Source: Amorphus sp040750475 (GTDB lineage: Bacteria; Pseudomonadota; Alphaproteobacteria; Rhizobiales; Amorphaceae). From it: a stretch of DNA of 64,000 nucleotides. Below are positions 44,288-52,980 of the stretch, in pieces. The notes below the pieces were generated by a model. It saw only the letters and a program-made list of their open reading frames with translations. It was not told the DNA's origin and did no database searches. Each line of letters begins with the position of its first letter. The stretch's first letter is position 1. The stretch is from positions 62,001 to 126,000 of the forward strand of contig NZ_JABJVY010000002.1 in the NCBI RefSeq assembly GCF_040750475.1. Reading direction: 5' to 3'. The translations under genes and the position numbers were made by a program.

Positions 44288-44479
44288 CGAAGACCCTCCT
44301 CCCAGGATCTTGTCGGGGACGCGAAGTATGACCGAGTCGCCGCCCTTCGGTCGAGCGGGGACCATCATCGACTTCGTCGCCGACGGCTTCATCTCCTTGC
44401 CCCATTGCCGCTGCAGTTCCGTCCGTTTGCGTTCGGCTGGCGCGAATAGAATTGGCCAGTGAGAGTGCTCGGATTCTTA

Positions 44480-44497
44480 GTGATGTTATAAAATTAC
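44480..44497. promoter_or_regulatory. Zur-like operator between mepA and the CDF transporter
   Basis: GTGATGTTATAAAATTAC is an imperfect palindrome centred on TTATAA, with the same GTxATG-TTATAA start as the operator at 32441. It lies 150 bp before the CDF start and 193 bp before mepA. Which gene it controls is uncertain. Confidence 0.6.
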
Positions 44498-44646
44498 GAG
44501 GCTGTCCTGCTGAGGTAGAGTAGTTCTTGATATTCCGGTTTCATCGTCAGGCTATGAAAAAAGTAAAAGTCGATCGCAGGTCGGTTGTGAAGGTGAACCA
44601 AATCCCGTAGAGATCCGTTTGTCTTAGAGAGCGATCGGAAGGACGG

Positions 44647-45654
44647 ATGGCGTCACATTCGCACGGACATGGCCATTCCCACGGCCACTCGCACAGCCAC
44701 GCCTCCGAGAACGAGCGCGCGACGGCGATCGCTGCGATCCTGACCGGAAGCTTTATGGTCGCCGAGGCGGCCGGCGGCATCATTGCGAATTCGCTGACAC
44801 TGCTGGCCGACGCCGCGCACATGTTGACGGATGCGGTCGCGCTGGGGCTCGCCTGGTGGGCGTTCCGCCAGGCCCGCAAGCCGGCCACTCCGGAGCTCAC
44901 CTTCGGACGCCACCGGATGCCGGTGCTGGTCGCGTTCGCCAACGGCATCGTGCTTCTGCTGCTGACCGCCTGGATCGTGGTCGAAGCGGTGGAACGGCTG
45001 GTCAATCCGCAGACGGTCGGGTCGATCCCGCTTCTGATCGTGGCCTGGCTCGGCCTGCTGGTGAATATCGCCTCCTTCTTGGTGCTCTCCGGCGGGAACA
45101 AGGAGAGCCTCAACATCCGGGCTGCCGTGCTGCACGTGCTTTCCGATCTGCTCGGATCGGTGGCGGCGATCATTGCCGGCGGCGTGATCCTGTTCACCGG
45201 CTGGATGGCGATCGACCCGATCCTGTCGATGGTGGTGAGCGCGCTGATCCTTCGCACGACCATCCGGTTGCTCAGGGAATCGAGCCATATCCTGTTGGAG
45301 GGTGCGCCCCAGGGCGTCGATCCGGACGCGATCGCGGAGGATTTGCAGGCCATGGTGCCCGGTGTGGAAAAGGTTCATCACATCCACATCTGGTCGCTTT
45401 CGGAAGAACGCGCCCTGGTCACGCTGCACGCTGTCATCGCCGAGGAGGTCGATGCGGCGATGGCGACCGCCGGAATCCGGGCGCGTCTTGCCGACAAATT
45501 CGGTGTTGGCCATGCCACGGTCGAACTGGAAGCCCCTGGGCGGGAAACCCTGGCCGAGACGGATGCCTGCGCGGCAGAGCCGGAGGGCGATCAAGGGGCG
45601 CACGGACATGACCACGATCACCATGACCACGCCCGCCAGGATCGAGCGCAATAG
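44647..45654 (+). CDS. Cation diffusion facilitator (ZitB/CzcD-type) zinc transporter
   Basis: The protein has 335 residues. The N-terminus is a histidine tract (SHSHGHGHSHGHSHSHASEN) followed by six helices with SLTLLADAAHMLTDAVALGL (H-x3-D site) and VLHVLSDLLGSVAAIIAGGV. The C-terminal cytoplasmic domain contains HHIHIWSLSEERALVTLHAV, and the tail is again His/Asp-rich. CDF proteins of this kind export zinc by proton antiport. A Zur-like box upstream suggests zinc-responsive control. Confidence 0.93.
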   Translation: MASHSHGHGHSHGHSHSHASENERATAIAAILTGSFMVAEAAGGIIANSLTLLADAAHMLTDAVALGLAWWAFRQARKPATPELTFGRHRMPVLVAFANGIVLLLLTAWIVVEAVERLVNPQTVGSIPLLIVAWLGLLVNIASFLVLSGGNKESLNIRAAVLHVLSDLLGSVAAIIAGGVILFTGWMAIDPILSMVVSALILRTTIRLLRESSHILLEGAPQGVDPDAIAEDLQAMVPGVEKVHHIHIWSLSEERALVTLHAVIAEEVDAAMATAGIRARLADKFGVGHATVELEAPGRETLAETDACAAEPEGDQGAHGHDHDHHDHARQDRAQ

Positions 45655-45720
45655 GCTCGTACGGCGAGCGGCCCATTCTGAGTGCCCTGTGTGAGGATCT
45701 ACCGACCAATCATCGGCGCG

Positions 45721-48303
45721 TCAGTCGGTCTCGATGGTGAGACCTAGCGTTTCGACGGCCGTTGCCGACAGCCGCACACGGCGATCCGCCTCGCCGGGCC
45801 AGGCGTTGGCTTGGGAAGCAATATCGGCCACGTCGGTCTTGAGGCTGAAGGTCGCGGCAGACTTGATCGTCTCCAACTGGTCCCAACCGACCGGCACGGC
45901 GACCGGTGCGCCTTCGCGGGCGCGGGGCGAGAAGGGCGCGATCGCGGTTGAGCCGAACTGATTGCGGAAATGGTCGATGAAGATCCGTCCGGAGCGCTTG
46001 CGCTTCGCCATGGCGGCGACGAACCGATCCGGATCGAGCGCCTCCATCTTGGCGGCAAAAGCGCGGGCAAAGCCGGTGACTTCGCTCCAGTTTTGGCGGC
46101 GCTCCAAGGTGAGCACTAGGTGGATGCCCTTGCCGCCGGTCAGAAGCGGGTAGCTTGCAAGCCCGGCGGACCGTAGCACCTCGGCGAGATCGAAGGCGGC
46201 CCGGCGCACGTCGGCGAAGGCCACACTATCGCCGGGATCGAGATCGAACACCATTCGATCCGGCTTTTCCAGCCGGTCGAACCGGCTGCCCCAGATGTGG
46301 AGCTCCAAGGCGCCGACCTGGGCGCAGGAGACCAGCGCTTTCCGGTCCGCGACGAACAGATAATCCTTTGTGGCGCCGGAGCGCTCCGCGATGGGCTTGG
46401 TTGTGAAGGCGTCGGGCAGGCCGGCGCCCGCATGTTTCTGGAAAAAACACGATTTCTGCCGGCCTTCCGGACAGCGCACCAGGCTCACGGGCCGGTCGGC
46501 AAGCTCGGGCAGCATGACGTCGGCGATTGCGTCGAAATAGGAGGCGAGCGCCGTCTTGGTGACGTCCATCTGGGGAAACAGCACCCGGTCGGGGTGGGTC
46601 AGCCGAACGCCGGCAACCGTGGTCTCGCTGTCGGTTTCGCTCATCGTCTTTTCCCGGTTCGCCGTCGATTTGGCGGTGCTTTTGCCCGCCTTGAGCGGGA
46701 GAGGGCGTTCGGCCACGATGTCGTGTGCTGGCTTGTCGCCGCGTAGCCCCTCGAACACCGCATGGCGCACCGCGCCGTCCCGTGTCATTTCCGCAAAGCG
46801 CACTTCGGCGACGAGATCCGGCCGCACCCACTTGGCCCGCCGCGCGATCTCCGCCGGCACATCCGCGAAGGGCGGTGTCTTGCGCGCGCGCCGCTTCAGC
46901 TTGTCCGCAATCTCTTGCAGCTGATCATCATCGAACCCGGCGCCGACCCGGCCAGCATAGCGCAGTTTTTCGCCCTCGTAGACGCCGAGCAAGAGCGAGG
47001 CAAAGGGGCGCTTTGTCGATGACGGTGACCAGCCGCCGATCACGAATTCCTGGCGCTTGATGCACTTGATCTTCAGCCAGTCGCGGCTGCGTTGCGCACG
47101 GTAGGCCGCCTTTGCGCGCTTGGCGACGATCCCTTCGAAACCGCGTCGGCACGCCAGCCGGACAATCCGGTCGCCGTCTCCCTCGATCGCGGTGGAAACG
47201 TGGATTGGCGCCTTTGCGCGCTTCAGGATGCGGTTCAGAACCGTTTTGCGCCTGGTCAGCGGCCTTTCTGTCAGGTCTTCGCCGTCGGACGCCAGAATGT
47301 CGAACACAACATAGGAGAGGGCGCTTTGGTCGGATTTCAGCGCGTTTTGTAGGGCGGAAAAGTCGCTGCGGCCATCCTTGCCTGTGACGATCACCTCGCC
47401 GTCCAGCAGGGCACCCTTGAGCTTCAGCCGCCGGAGCACGTCGGGGATCGGGCCGAATTTCGCCGTCCAGTCCTTGCCGGAGCGGGTGTAGCAAACGACC
47501 TGGTCGCCATCGCAGGCGGTCAGGATCCGGTAGCCGTCGAATTTGGTCTCGAAAATCCAGCCCCCGTCCTCGGGCGGATCGTCTACCAGGGTGGCGAGTT
47601 GCGGGCGACGGAAAGCGGGGAGCCGGGACGATTTGGCGGCGGCTTTTGTGTCTTTCGCACGCGAGCGCGTGCCCGACGTGGCTCCTTTGGCGGTGGTTTT
47701 TGCGCCTTTCTTCGGGTGGGATGTCTTCGCCGGCTTATCCTGTGCGATCTCCTGCATGGTTCGACCGGTCTGGACGCTCACCTCCGCGTCGCGCACATCG
47801 CCGGTTTCTTCGGCCGCTGCATCGTCTTTCTTGATCAGAAGCCAGTTTTCCCGCCCGCGGTCGCGCTTGTCGCGGGGCTTCATACGCACCAGAGAAAATC
47901 CACCCTTGAGGCGGGTGCCGTCCAGAATCAGGCTGAGTTTGCCTTCTTTCAGGCCTTCGGCGGGATCGCCTTCGGCAACGAACGGCCCGCGATCCCACAC
48001 CATGACGGTGCCACCACCATATTCGTCCTTCGGGATAATGCCTTCGAAATCGGCATAGTCGATCGGGTGATCCTCGGTCCGGACCGCAAGCCGCTTGTCA
48101 GACGGATCGAGGCTTGGCCCGCGCGTGACCGCCCAGCTTGCCAGCACACCGCCGATCGCGAGGCGGAAATCGTAGTGGAGCCGGCTCGCATCGTGCTTCT
48201 GGACGACGAAAAAGCCGTCGGCCTCGGCCTTGGCGATGTCGCCGTCAGGCTCCTGGGTCTTGGTAAAGTCGCGTTTGGTCCGGTACGTGGCGAGATCGGC
48301 CAT
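45721..48303 (-). CDS. ligD: Multifunctional DNA ligase D
   Basis: The protein has 860 residues in the order phosphoesterase, ligase, polymerase. The PE part (residues ~30-190) has FVVQKHDASRLHYDFRLAIG and GIIPKDEYGGGTVMVWDRG. The ligase part (~240-520) has ETKFDGYRI with the adenylated lysine and DGEVIV. The primase-like Pol part (~570-860) has VFDLDPGDSV with catalytic aspartates and LTGGKGIHLVL. A lysine/alanine-rich linker joins PE and ligase. It seals double-strand breaks with Ku in non-homologous end joining. It lies 3 bp after ku. Confidence 0.95.
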   Translation of the reverse strand: MADLATYRTKRDFTKTQEPDGDIAKAEADGFFVVQKHDASRLHYDFRLAIGGVLASWAVTRGPSLDPSDKRLAVRTEDHPIDYADFEGIIPKDEYGGGTVMVWDRGPFVAEGDPAEGLKEGKLSLILDGTRLKGGFSLVRMKPRDKRDRGRENWLLIKKDDAAAEETGDVRDAEVSVQTGRTMQEIAQDKPAKTSHPKKGAKTTAKGATSGTRSRAKDTKAAAKSSRLPAFRRPQLATLVDDPPEDGGWIFETKFDGYRILTACDGDQVVCYTRSGKDWTAKFGPIPDVLRRLKLKGALLDGEVIVTGKDGRSDFSALQNALKSDQSALSYVVFDILASDGEDLTERPLTRRKTVLNRILKRAKAPIHVSTAIEGDGDRIVRLACRRGFEGIVAKRAKAAYRAQRSRDWLKIKCIKRQEFVIGGWSPSSTKRPFASLLLGVYEGEKLRYAGRVGAGFDDDQLQEIADKLKRRARKTPPFADVPAEIARRAKWVRPDLVAEVRFAEMTRDGAVRHAVFEGLRGDKPAHDIVAERPLPLKAGKSTAKSTANREKTMSETDSETTVAGVRLTHPDRVLFPQMDVTKTALASYFDAIADVMLPELADRPVSLVRCPEGRQKSCFFQKHAGAGLPDAFTTKPIAERSGATKDYLFVADRKALVSCAQVGALELHIWGSRFDRLEKPDRMVFDLDPGDSVAFADVRRAAFDLAEVLRSAGLASYPLLTGGKGIHLVLTLERRQNWSEVTGFARAFAAKMEALDPDRFVAAMAKRKRSGRIFIDHFRNQFGSTAIAPFSPRAREGAPVAVPVGWDQLETIKSAATFSLKTDVADIASQANAWPGEADRRVRLSATAVETLGLTIETD

Positions 48304-48306
48304 GAT

Positions 48307-49236
48307 CTAAGCCGCCTTCGAGGTGCCTTTGCGCGCGCGCCCTTTCGTGCTTGTCGAGCGGTTGCTCTTGGAGGTCTGCTGGCTCTTGCGAGAGGACGTC
48401 GAGGCCCCTTTGCCGGAGGACTTCCGGGTGCGCGATTTTGAGTTGGACGCTTTGTCGTCGCCGAGGCTCTTTTTCAGCGCGGCCATCAAATCGACCACAT
48501 TGCTGCCCTCCGCGGTGTCTTCGTCCACGGCCACCGAAGGCTTGCGCCCTTGCGCCTTGCGCTCCACCAACGCACGCAGCGCCTCATTGTAACGGTCCTT
48601 GAAGGCGTCCGCTTCGAAAGGGCCGGTCTTGCAGTCGATCAGCTCCTCGGCGATCGACACCAACTCCTGATCTGGCTTTTCGTTGCTCAACCCGGCGAAA
48701 TAGGGCGAAGCGCGGTGCAACTCGTCGGAGAAGCGCAGCGTCTCGATCATCAGTCCCGACCCGCACGGCTTCAGCGCGCCGACATATTCGCGCCCGCGCA
48801 TGACGAATTGTCCGAGCCCCACTTTGCCGGTTTCGCGCAAGGCGTCGCGCAGGACGCGGAACGCGTCTTCGGCAAGCTCGTCGTCGGGCACGACATAATA
48901 GGGCCGGTCGAAATAGATCGGATCGATCTCGCACGCCTCGACGAACTGGACGAGCTCCAGCGTCTTTTTTGCCTCGATCTTGATTTCGTCGATGTCCTCG
49001 TCTGTCACGAGAACATAGTTGCCCTTCTCCACCTCATAGCCTTTGACGATGTCGTCGCGGTCGACCGGACCGATACCGGGAACGACTTTCTCGTGGCGCA
49101 CGCGCTTGCCGCTCGGCTCGTGGATCTGGTGAAAAGCGAGCTTCGCCCCCGAGCGCGTGGCGCTGTAGAGCTTCACCGGAACGGACACCAGGGCGAGCCG
49201 GATCTGTCCGCTCCACACCGGACGCGATGGCGCCAT
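48307..49236 (-). CDS. ku: Non-homologous end-joining protein Ku
   Basis: The protein has 309 residues. The Ku core (WSGQIRLALVSVPVKLYSAT, KVVPGIGPVDRDDIVKGYEV, PYYVVPD, GLGQFVMRGREYVGALKPCG) is followed by a long Lys/Ser/Thr-rich C-terminal tail typical of bacterial Ku, which binds DNA and recruits LigD. The ATG at 49236 has two AGGAG sites upstream. ligD follows immediately. Confidence 0.95.
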   Translation of the reverse strand: MAPSRPVWSGQIRLALVSVPVKLYSATRSGAKLAFHQIHEPSGKRVRHEKVVPGIGPVDRDDIVKGYEVEKGNYVLVTDEDIDEIKIEAKKTLELVQFVEACEIDPIYFDRPYYVVPDDELAEDAFRVLRDALRETGKVGLGQFVMRGREYVGALKPCGSGLMIETLRFSDELHRASPYFAGLSNEKPDQELVSIAEELIDCKTGPFEADAFKDRYNEALRALVERKAQGRKPSVAVDEDTAEGSNVVDLMAALKKSLGDDKASNSKSRTRKSSGKGASTSSRKSQQTSKSNRSTSTKGRARKGTSKAA

Positions 49237-49322
49237 CTCCTGTCCTCCTCTCATGGCCTGTGAACGCGAATCAACGCGCTCGGCGGCAAAATGTTCAACG
49301 TCGCATTGCGTCTCCTCCTCTC

Positions 49323-49348
49323 GGAACGATCGGTTCGGCTCCAACGTT
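49323..49348 (+). promoter_or_regulatory. EcfG-type promoter of pfpI
   Basis: GGAAC at 49323-49327, a 17-bp spacer and CGTT at 49345-49348 match the general-stress sigma factor EcfG consensus of alphaproteobacteria. The pfpI ATG lies 75 bp downstream. Confidence 0.75.
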
Positions 49349-49423
49349 GGCGAGCTGACCGGCTGGGGAAAAAATCGGCCGGACGCTTAAGGCGGTCCGG
49401 CGTCTCAGCAGGAGGATAAGACC

Positions 49424-49984
49424 ATGCCCAACATCACCGATACGCAGATCCTCATCATGGCGACCCACGGTTTCGAGCAGTCGGAACTCGAAGTGCCGCT
49501 GCACAAGCTGAAAGAAACCGGCGCCACGGTACACGTCGCCACGCCCGATGGCGGTCCGATCAAGGGATGGGACAAGAGCGATTGGGGCCGCGAGGTCCCC
49601 GCCGACCTGAAAATCGCGAATGTCGATCCGGCCGCCTACAACGCGCTGGTTCTGCCGGGCGGGCAGATCAACCCGGATCTGTTGCGCGTCGATGGCGACG
49701 CGATGGCGCTTTTGCGGGTGTTCCTGTCGGCGGGCAAGCCGGTGGCCGCGATCTGCCACGCCCCGTGGCTTCTGATCGAGGCGGATGCCGTTCGCGGCCG
49801 CGAAATGACCTCCTACAAGTCCATTCGCAAGGACATGGAGAATGCCGGCGCCCTCTGGAAGGACGAGCCGGTGGTCGTCTCGGAGGGAATCATCACGTCC
49901 CGCAATCCAGGTGATCTGGAGGCCTTCGTCGGCAAGATCATCGAAGAGGTTCAGGAAGGACGCCACGAGCGCCGGGCGGCGTAA
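49424..49984 (+). CDS. PfpI/DJ-1-type general stress protein
   Basis: The protein has 186 residues. The fold motif QILIMATHGFEQSELEVPL begins the domain, and the nucleophile elbow AICHAPWLL carries the conserved cysteine followed by His. Proteins of this type (YfkM/PfpI) act as glyoxalase III-like or protease-like stress proteins. A GGAGGA ribosome site and an upstream EcfG-type promoter fit induction by the general stress response. Confidence 0.92.
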   Translation: MPNITDTQILIMATHGFEQSELEVPLHKLKETGATVHVATPDGGPIKGWDKSDWGREVPADLKIANVDPAAYNALVLPGGQINPDLLRVDGDAMALLRVFLSAGKPVAAICHAPWLLIEADAVRGREMTSYKSIRKDMENAGALWKDEPVVVSEGIITSRNPGDLEAFVGKIIEEVQEGRHERRAA

Positions 49985-49992
49985 ATCCTTGC

Positions 49993-50022
49993 CCCGGACG
50001 TCGGTCGCGACCGACGTCCGGG
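49993..50022 (+). terminator. Perfect 15-bp hairpin terminator after pfpI
   Basis: CCCGGACGTCGGTCG pairs perfectly with its complement and is followed by CCTTTTGG. It lies between the convergent pfpI and the Rho-N-like gene and would act on the plus strand, perhaps weakly on both. Confidence 0.7.
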
Positions 50023-50032
50023 CCTTTTGGTC

Positions 50033-50293
50033 TCAATGAGAGCGCAGAGCCGAGATCAGGTCGCCCTTGTTCATGGACGAGCGCCCCTCGATCCCGATTT
50101 CCTTGGCGCGTTCGTAAAGATCTGACTTGCTCCACTCCTCGTAGGGCGGGGCTTTTCCGCCCTTTTTGGAGGGCTTGTCGCCGGCCGCTTTGGCATTGGC
50201 GATGCGTGCGGCCTTCTCCTTGCTGTTTCCCTGTTTGCGCAACTCCTCATAGAGCGCGTCGTTCTTCACCTGTCTGCCATGTGACTTGGCCAT
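50033..50293 (-). CDS. Small Rho N-terminal/SAP-like domain protein (86 aa)
   Basis: The first half is basic (MAKSHGRQVKNDALYEELRK, KEKAARIANAKAAG). The second half, WSKSDLYERAKEIGIEGRSS then MNKGDLISALRSH, is a helix-turn-helix of the Rho-N/SAP type, probably nucleic-acid binding. The ATG at 50293 follows GGAGG. A candidate EcfG-like promoter (GGAAC-N17-TGTT, minus strand 50355-50330) precedes it. Confidence 0.82.
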   Translation of the reverse strand: MAKSHGRQVKNDALYEELRKQGNSKEKAARIANAKAAGDKPSKKGGKAPPYEEWSKSDLYERAKEIGIEGRSSMNKGDLISALRSH

Positions 50294-50329
50294 GGGGCAC
50301 CTCCGAATCGATCGGCGATATGGCACATG

Positions 50330-50355
50330 AACATCCCAGTCGGTGTGTCGGTTCC
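50330..50355 (-). promoter_or_regulatory. Possible EcfG-type promoter for the Rho-N-like gene
   Basis: The minus strand carries GGAAC, 17 bp, then TGTT, three of four bases matching the CGTT element. It lies 37 bp before the gene start. Confidence 0.4.
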
Positions 50356-50376
50356 CGTCGGCTGGGATGTTAACCG

Positions 50377-50401
50377 GGAACGACCGGCGCCGCCGGCGGT
50401 T
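50377..50401 (+). promoter_or_regulatory. Possible EcfG-type promoter for the YihY/BrkB gene
   Basis: GGAAC at 50377, a 16-bp spacer and GGTT at 50398-50401 approximate the EcfG consensus, divergent from the site for the Rho-N-like gene. The downstream ATG is at 50440. Confidence 0.45.
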
Positions 50402-50439
50402 GAGACACCATGGCGGCATCCGCATTGGGGAGACGATTG

Positions 50440-51480
50440 ATGGCGGAAGAAGACAGCGACGAAGAGGCGTTGCGGGCGCGCGAGCGGGTGACCGGCTCCA
50501 CCAGCATGCAGGATGTGGACGAAAGCGATCTTGCATCGGGGCGGGGCCGAAGCGCGCGGTGGCCGAATGCCATTCCCGCCCGGGGGCTGTTGGATGTCGT
50601 TTGGCGGGTCTACCGGCGAATCGTGGAGGACCAGCTCGGCCTGATCGCGGCCGGTGTTACCTTCTACGCCATCCTGGGCCTGTTTCCCGCCATTGTCGCC
50701 CTGGTCTCGATCTACGGTCTCCTGACCGATGCCTCGACCTTGCAGGAACAGCTCAAATGGATGTCCGGCTATCTGCCGCAAGAAGCGCTTGGCCTGATCT
50801 CCTCCGAGTTGGAGCGGATCACCACGGTGCGCGGCGGCAGTCTCGGCTTTGCCGCGCTGATATCCATCGGCCTGGCGCTTTGGAGTGTGAACACCGCCGT
50901 TCTTGCCGTCTTCAAGGCCCTGAACGTCGCCTACGGGGAAAGCGAAACGCGTTCGCTCCTGCGCCTCTATGCGACGGGGTTCGCCGTCACCATCGGCATC
51001 ATCGTCTGTTCGATCCTGGTGGTGAACGGCATCGTCGTCATGCCCGTCGTGCTGCTGGCGCTCGGGATCGGGCAGGGCGTCGAGCTGATCATGCGACTGG
51101 CCATGGCGCCGTTGTTCTTCCTTCTGATGGCCGCGGCTGCCTCGGTCCTCTACCGCATCGGGCCCAGCCGGAGGGATGCCCGCTGGCGCTGGATTTCGGT
51201 CGGGTCGGTGGTGTTCGCGTCGGTCTGGATCGCGGTTGCGTTGGGGCTGTCCTACTATCTGTCCCGGTTTGCCGACTACACGGCGACCTACGGTTCGTTG
51301 GGCGCCGCGATCGGCCTGATGCTGTGGATCTACGCCGCCGTCTATATCTTCCTGGCTGGAGCCGAGCTCAATTCGGAGCTGGAACACCAGACCGCCCGCG
51401 ATACCACCATCGGTCCGGATCGGCCGATGGGCGAACGCAAGGCGCACGTGGCCGATACGCTCGGCGCGCTGCGCTCCTGA
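50440..51480 (+). CDS. YihY/BrkB family inner-membrane protein
   Basis: The protein has 346 residues and six predicted helices. The pattern DQLGLIAAGVTFYAILGLFPAIVALVSIYG, SLGFAALISIGLALWSVNTA and YGSLGAAIGLMLWIYAAVYI-FLAGAELNSELEHQ is typical of YihY/UPF0761 proteins. Exact function is unknown. The ATG at 50440 with GGGGAG is preferred to 50410. Confidence 0.9.
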   Translation: MAEEDSDEEALRARERVTGSTSMQDVDESDLASGRGRSARWPNAIPARGLLDVVWRVYRRIVEDQLGLIAAGVTFYAILGLFPAIVALVSIYGLLTDASTLQEQLKWMSGYLPQEALGLISSELERITTVRGGSLGFAALISIGLALWSVNTAVLAVFKALNVAYGESETRSLLRLYATGFAVTIGIIVCSILVVNGIVVMPVVLLALGIGQGVELIMRLAMAPLFFLLMAAAASVLYRIGPSRRDARWRWISVGSVVFASVWIAVALGLSYYLSRFADYTATYGSLGAAIGLMLWIYAAVYIFLAGAELNSELEHQTARDTTIGPDRPMGERKAHVADTLGALRS

Positions 51481-51505
51481 GAGCGTTTTTCTTCAGGTGA
51501 AGGTG

Positions 51506-51531
51506 GGAACTTCGGCACGAGGCGAAGCGTT
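51506..51531 (+). promoter_or_regulatory. EcfG-type promoter of csbD
   Basis: GGAAC (51506-51510), a 17-bp spacer and CGTT (51528-51531) match the EcfG consensus. The csbD ATG lies 115 bp downstream. CsbD-like genes are common members of general stress regulons. Confidence 0.75.
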
Positions 51532-51645
51532 TTGGTGTCGAGACCTCGAAAATACGAAGAGGTCGAAGAAACGAGCCAAATCAATTCAACAAAGCGCAGT
51601 GTCAAAAGCTGCTTCGGAGCTTTTCGACGCGCGGAAAGGATGAAG

Positions 51646-51843
51646 ATGAATTGGGATCAGATTCAAGGTCAGTGGAAGCAGGTGTCCGGCAAGGTGCAGC
51701 AGGAGTGGGGCAAGCTCACCAACGACGACGTTGCCGTGGTTGACGGCAACCGTGATCGGCTGGCCGGGCGCATTCAAGAGCGCTACGGCCTGGCCAAGGA
51801 AGATGCCGAGCGCCAGATCGACGACTGGCTGCAGCGGCATTAG
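51646..51843 (+). CDS. CsbD-family stress protein (65 aa)
   Basis: NWDQIQGQWKQVSGKVQQEW followed by GKLTNDDVAVVDGNRDRL and GRIQERYG is the CsbD family pattern. It is a small, hydrophilic, helical protein of unknown biochemical role induced by stress. The ATG at 51646 has AAAGGA. Its TAG stop is the beginning of a dispersed repeat. Confidence 0.92.
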   Translation: MNWDQIQGQWKQVSGKVQQEWGKLTNDDVAVVDGNRDRLAGRIQERYGLAKEDAERQIDDWLQRH

Positions 51844-51942
51844 AGCGTTTCCAGGCCAAGTGGAAACCGGTTGGCCGTCCGGGAACGCGTCGAAACACTA
51901 ACTGAGACCCATTCTGCGATTCCGAGAATAGCGGAACGGGTC
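51841..51942 (+). repeat. Dispersed intergenic repeat TAGAGCGTTTCC, copy B
   Basis: About 102 bp with TAGAGCGTTTCCAGGCCAAG, GGAAACCGGTTGGCC, ACGCGTCGAAACA and a GCGGAACGGGTC end. The first three bases are the csbD stop codon. A partial second copy (AGAGCGTTTCTAGGCCAAG) follows at 51944-51972. Confidence 0.85.
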
Positions 51943-52027
51943 CAGAGCGTTTCTAGGCCAAGTGGAAACCGGATAACGGCGAAGCGCTAAGACGCGACAT
52001 ATCTGACCGATATTCGAGAGATGAGAG

Positions 52028-52059
52028 GGCGCACCGGCGAGGCCGGTGCGCCAATTTTT
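52028..52059 (+). terminator. Rho-independent terminator after csbD
   Basis: GGCGCACCGGC-GAG-GCCGGTGCGCC forms an 11-bp stem followed by AATTTTT. It lies between the convergent csbD and the FNR-like regulator gene. Confidence 0.85.
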
Positions 52060-52061
52060 AT

Positions 52062-52832
52062 TTAAAGAAGCGGTCGCGGTCGGTCCTCGAGCGCCTCGAC
52101 CTTGGCTAGCGCCATCAGCCGCTCCTCGTCGTGGACTTCCAGCCAGCGCTCGCTCCAGCGAATGGTGTCGCTCATCCTGAGCCGTTTCAGGGTCTTGTTG
52201 GTGTGGACCAGCGACAGGCCGAGCGTATCGGCAAGATGTTGCTGGGTGATCGGGAACGCGATCCGTCCTTTGTCCGCCCGCCCGAGCTGACGTGCGCGGT
52301 GAAACAGGTGCCAGACGACGAAGGCGGCCCGCTCCAAGGCGTTGCGCCGACCAACCGTCAGAAGTTGCGCGTCCAGGAGCCGCTCCTGGTGTGCCGAGAG
52401 CCAGGTCACATCATAGGCGAGCGATGGCTGACGCTCGAACAGCGTCATCAATTCGTCGCGAGGGAACAGGCACAGCACCATCGACGTCAGCGCCTCGACC
52501 CCGTGGTCCATCAGGTCGAAGACGGAGGTTTGCAGCCCGATAAAATCGCCGGGTAGGGCATAGTTCAGGATCTGACGCCGGCCGTCGGGCAGCGTCTTGT
52601 AGCGGAAGGCCCAGCCGTCGAGCACGGTGTAGAGGTGCGGGCTAGCCGTGCCCTCCTGAACGATTACCGCGCCCGGATCGACGGCCAACTCGCCGCGCTT
52701 GAAGTCGTTCACGAACGCGAGCTCGTTCTGCCCGAAGTCTCGGAAGCAGTTGAGATTGCGCAAGGGGCAGGCAGTGCAGGGGGTTCGATACCCGGACGAC
52801 CGTGTCGGGGAGGTCGTTCCTTCGGTTCGCAT
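52062..52832 (-). CDS. Crp/Fnr-family regulator with FNR-like cysteines
   Basis: The protein has 256 residues. A cNMP-binding-like beta-barrel (residues ~45-140) and a C-terminal winged helix with ITQQHLADTLGLSLVHTNKT. Cysteines at 19, 22 and 29 (CTACPLRNLNC) plus Cys121 (MVLCLFPRDEL) match the positions of the oxygen-sensing 4Fe-4S ligands of FNR, although the spacing C-x2-C-x6-C differs slightly. Oxygen or redox sensing is plausible. It is next to stress genes. The ATG has GAAAGAG upstream. Confidence 0.87.
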   Translation of the reverse strand: MRTEGTTSPTRSSGYRTPCTACPLRNLNCFRDFGQNELAFVNDFKRGELAVDPGAVIVQEGTASPHLYTVLDGWAFRYKTLPDGRRQILNYALPGDFIGLQTSVFDLMDHGVEALTSMVLCLFPRDELMTLFERQPSLAYDVTWLSAHQERLLDAQLLTVGRRNALERAAFVVWHLFHRARQLGRADKGRIAFPITQQHLADTLGLSLVHTNKTLKRLRMSDTIRWSERWLEVHDEERLMALAKVEALEDRPRPLL

Positions 52833-52980
52833 CTCTTTCTCGCCGCAGTGGTGTGATTGTTAAAAGACCGTCCCCCGAGGCCGTGGCATTATCCACTCGT
52901 CGATCGACGTGGTCGACCCCTTTTTACCCCGCGTCCCCATGGGTGCAGCGGCGGTGGTTCGCTCGAAGGAAGCAAGTGGT

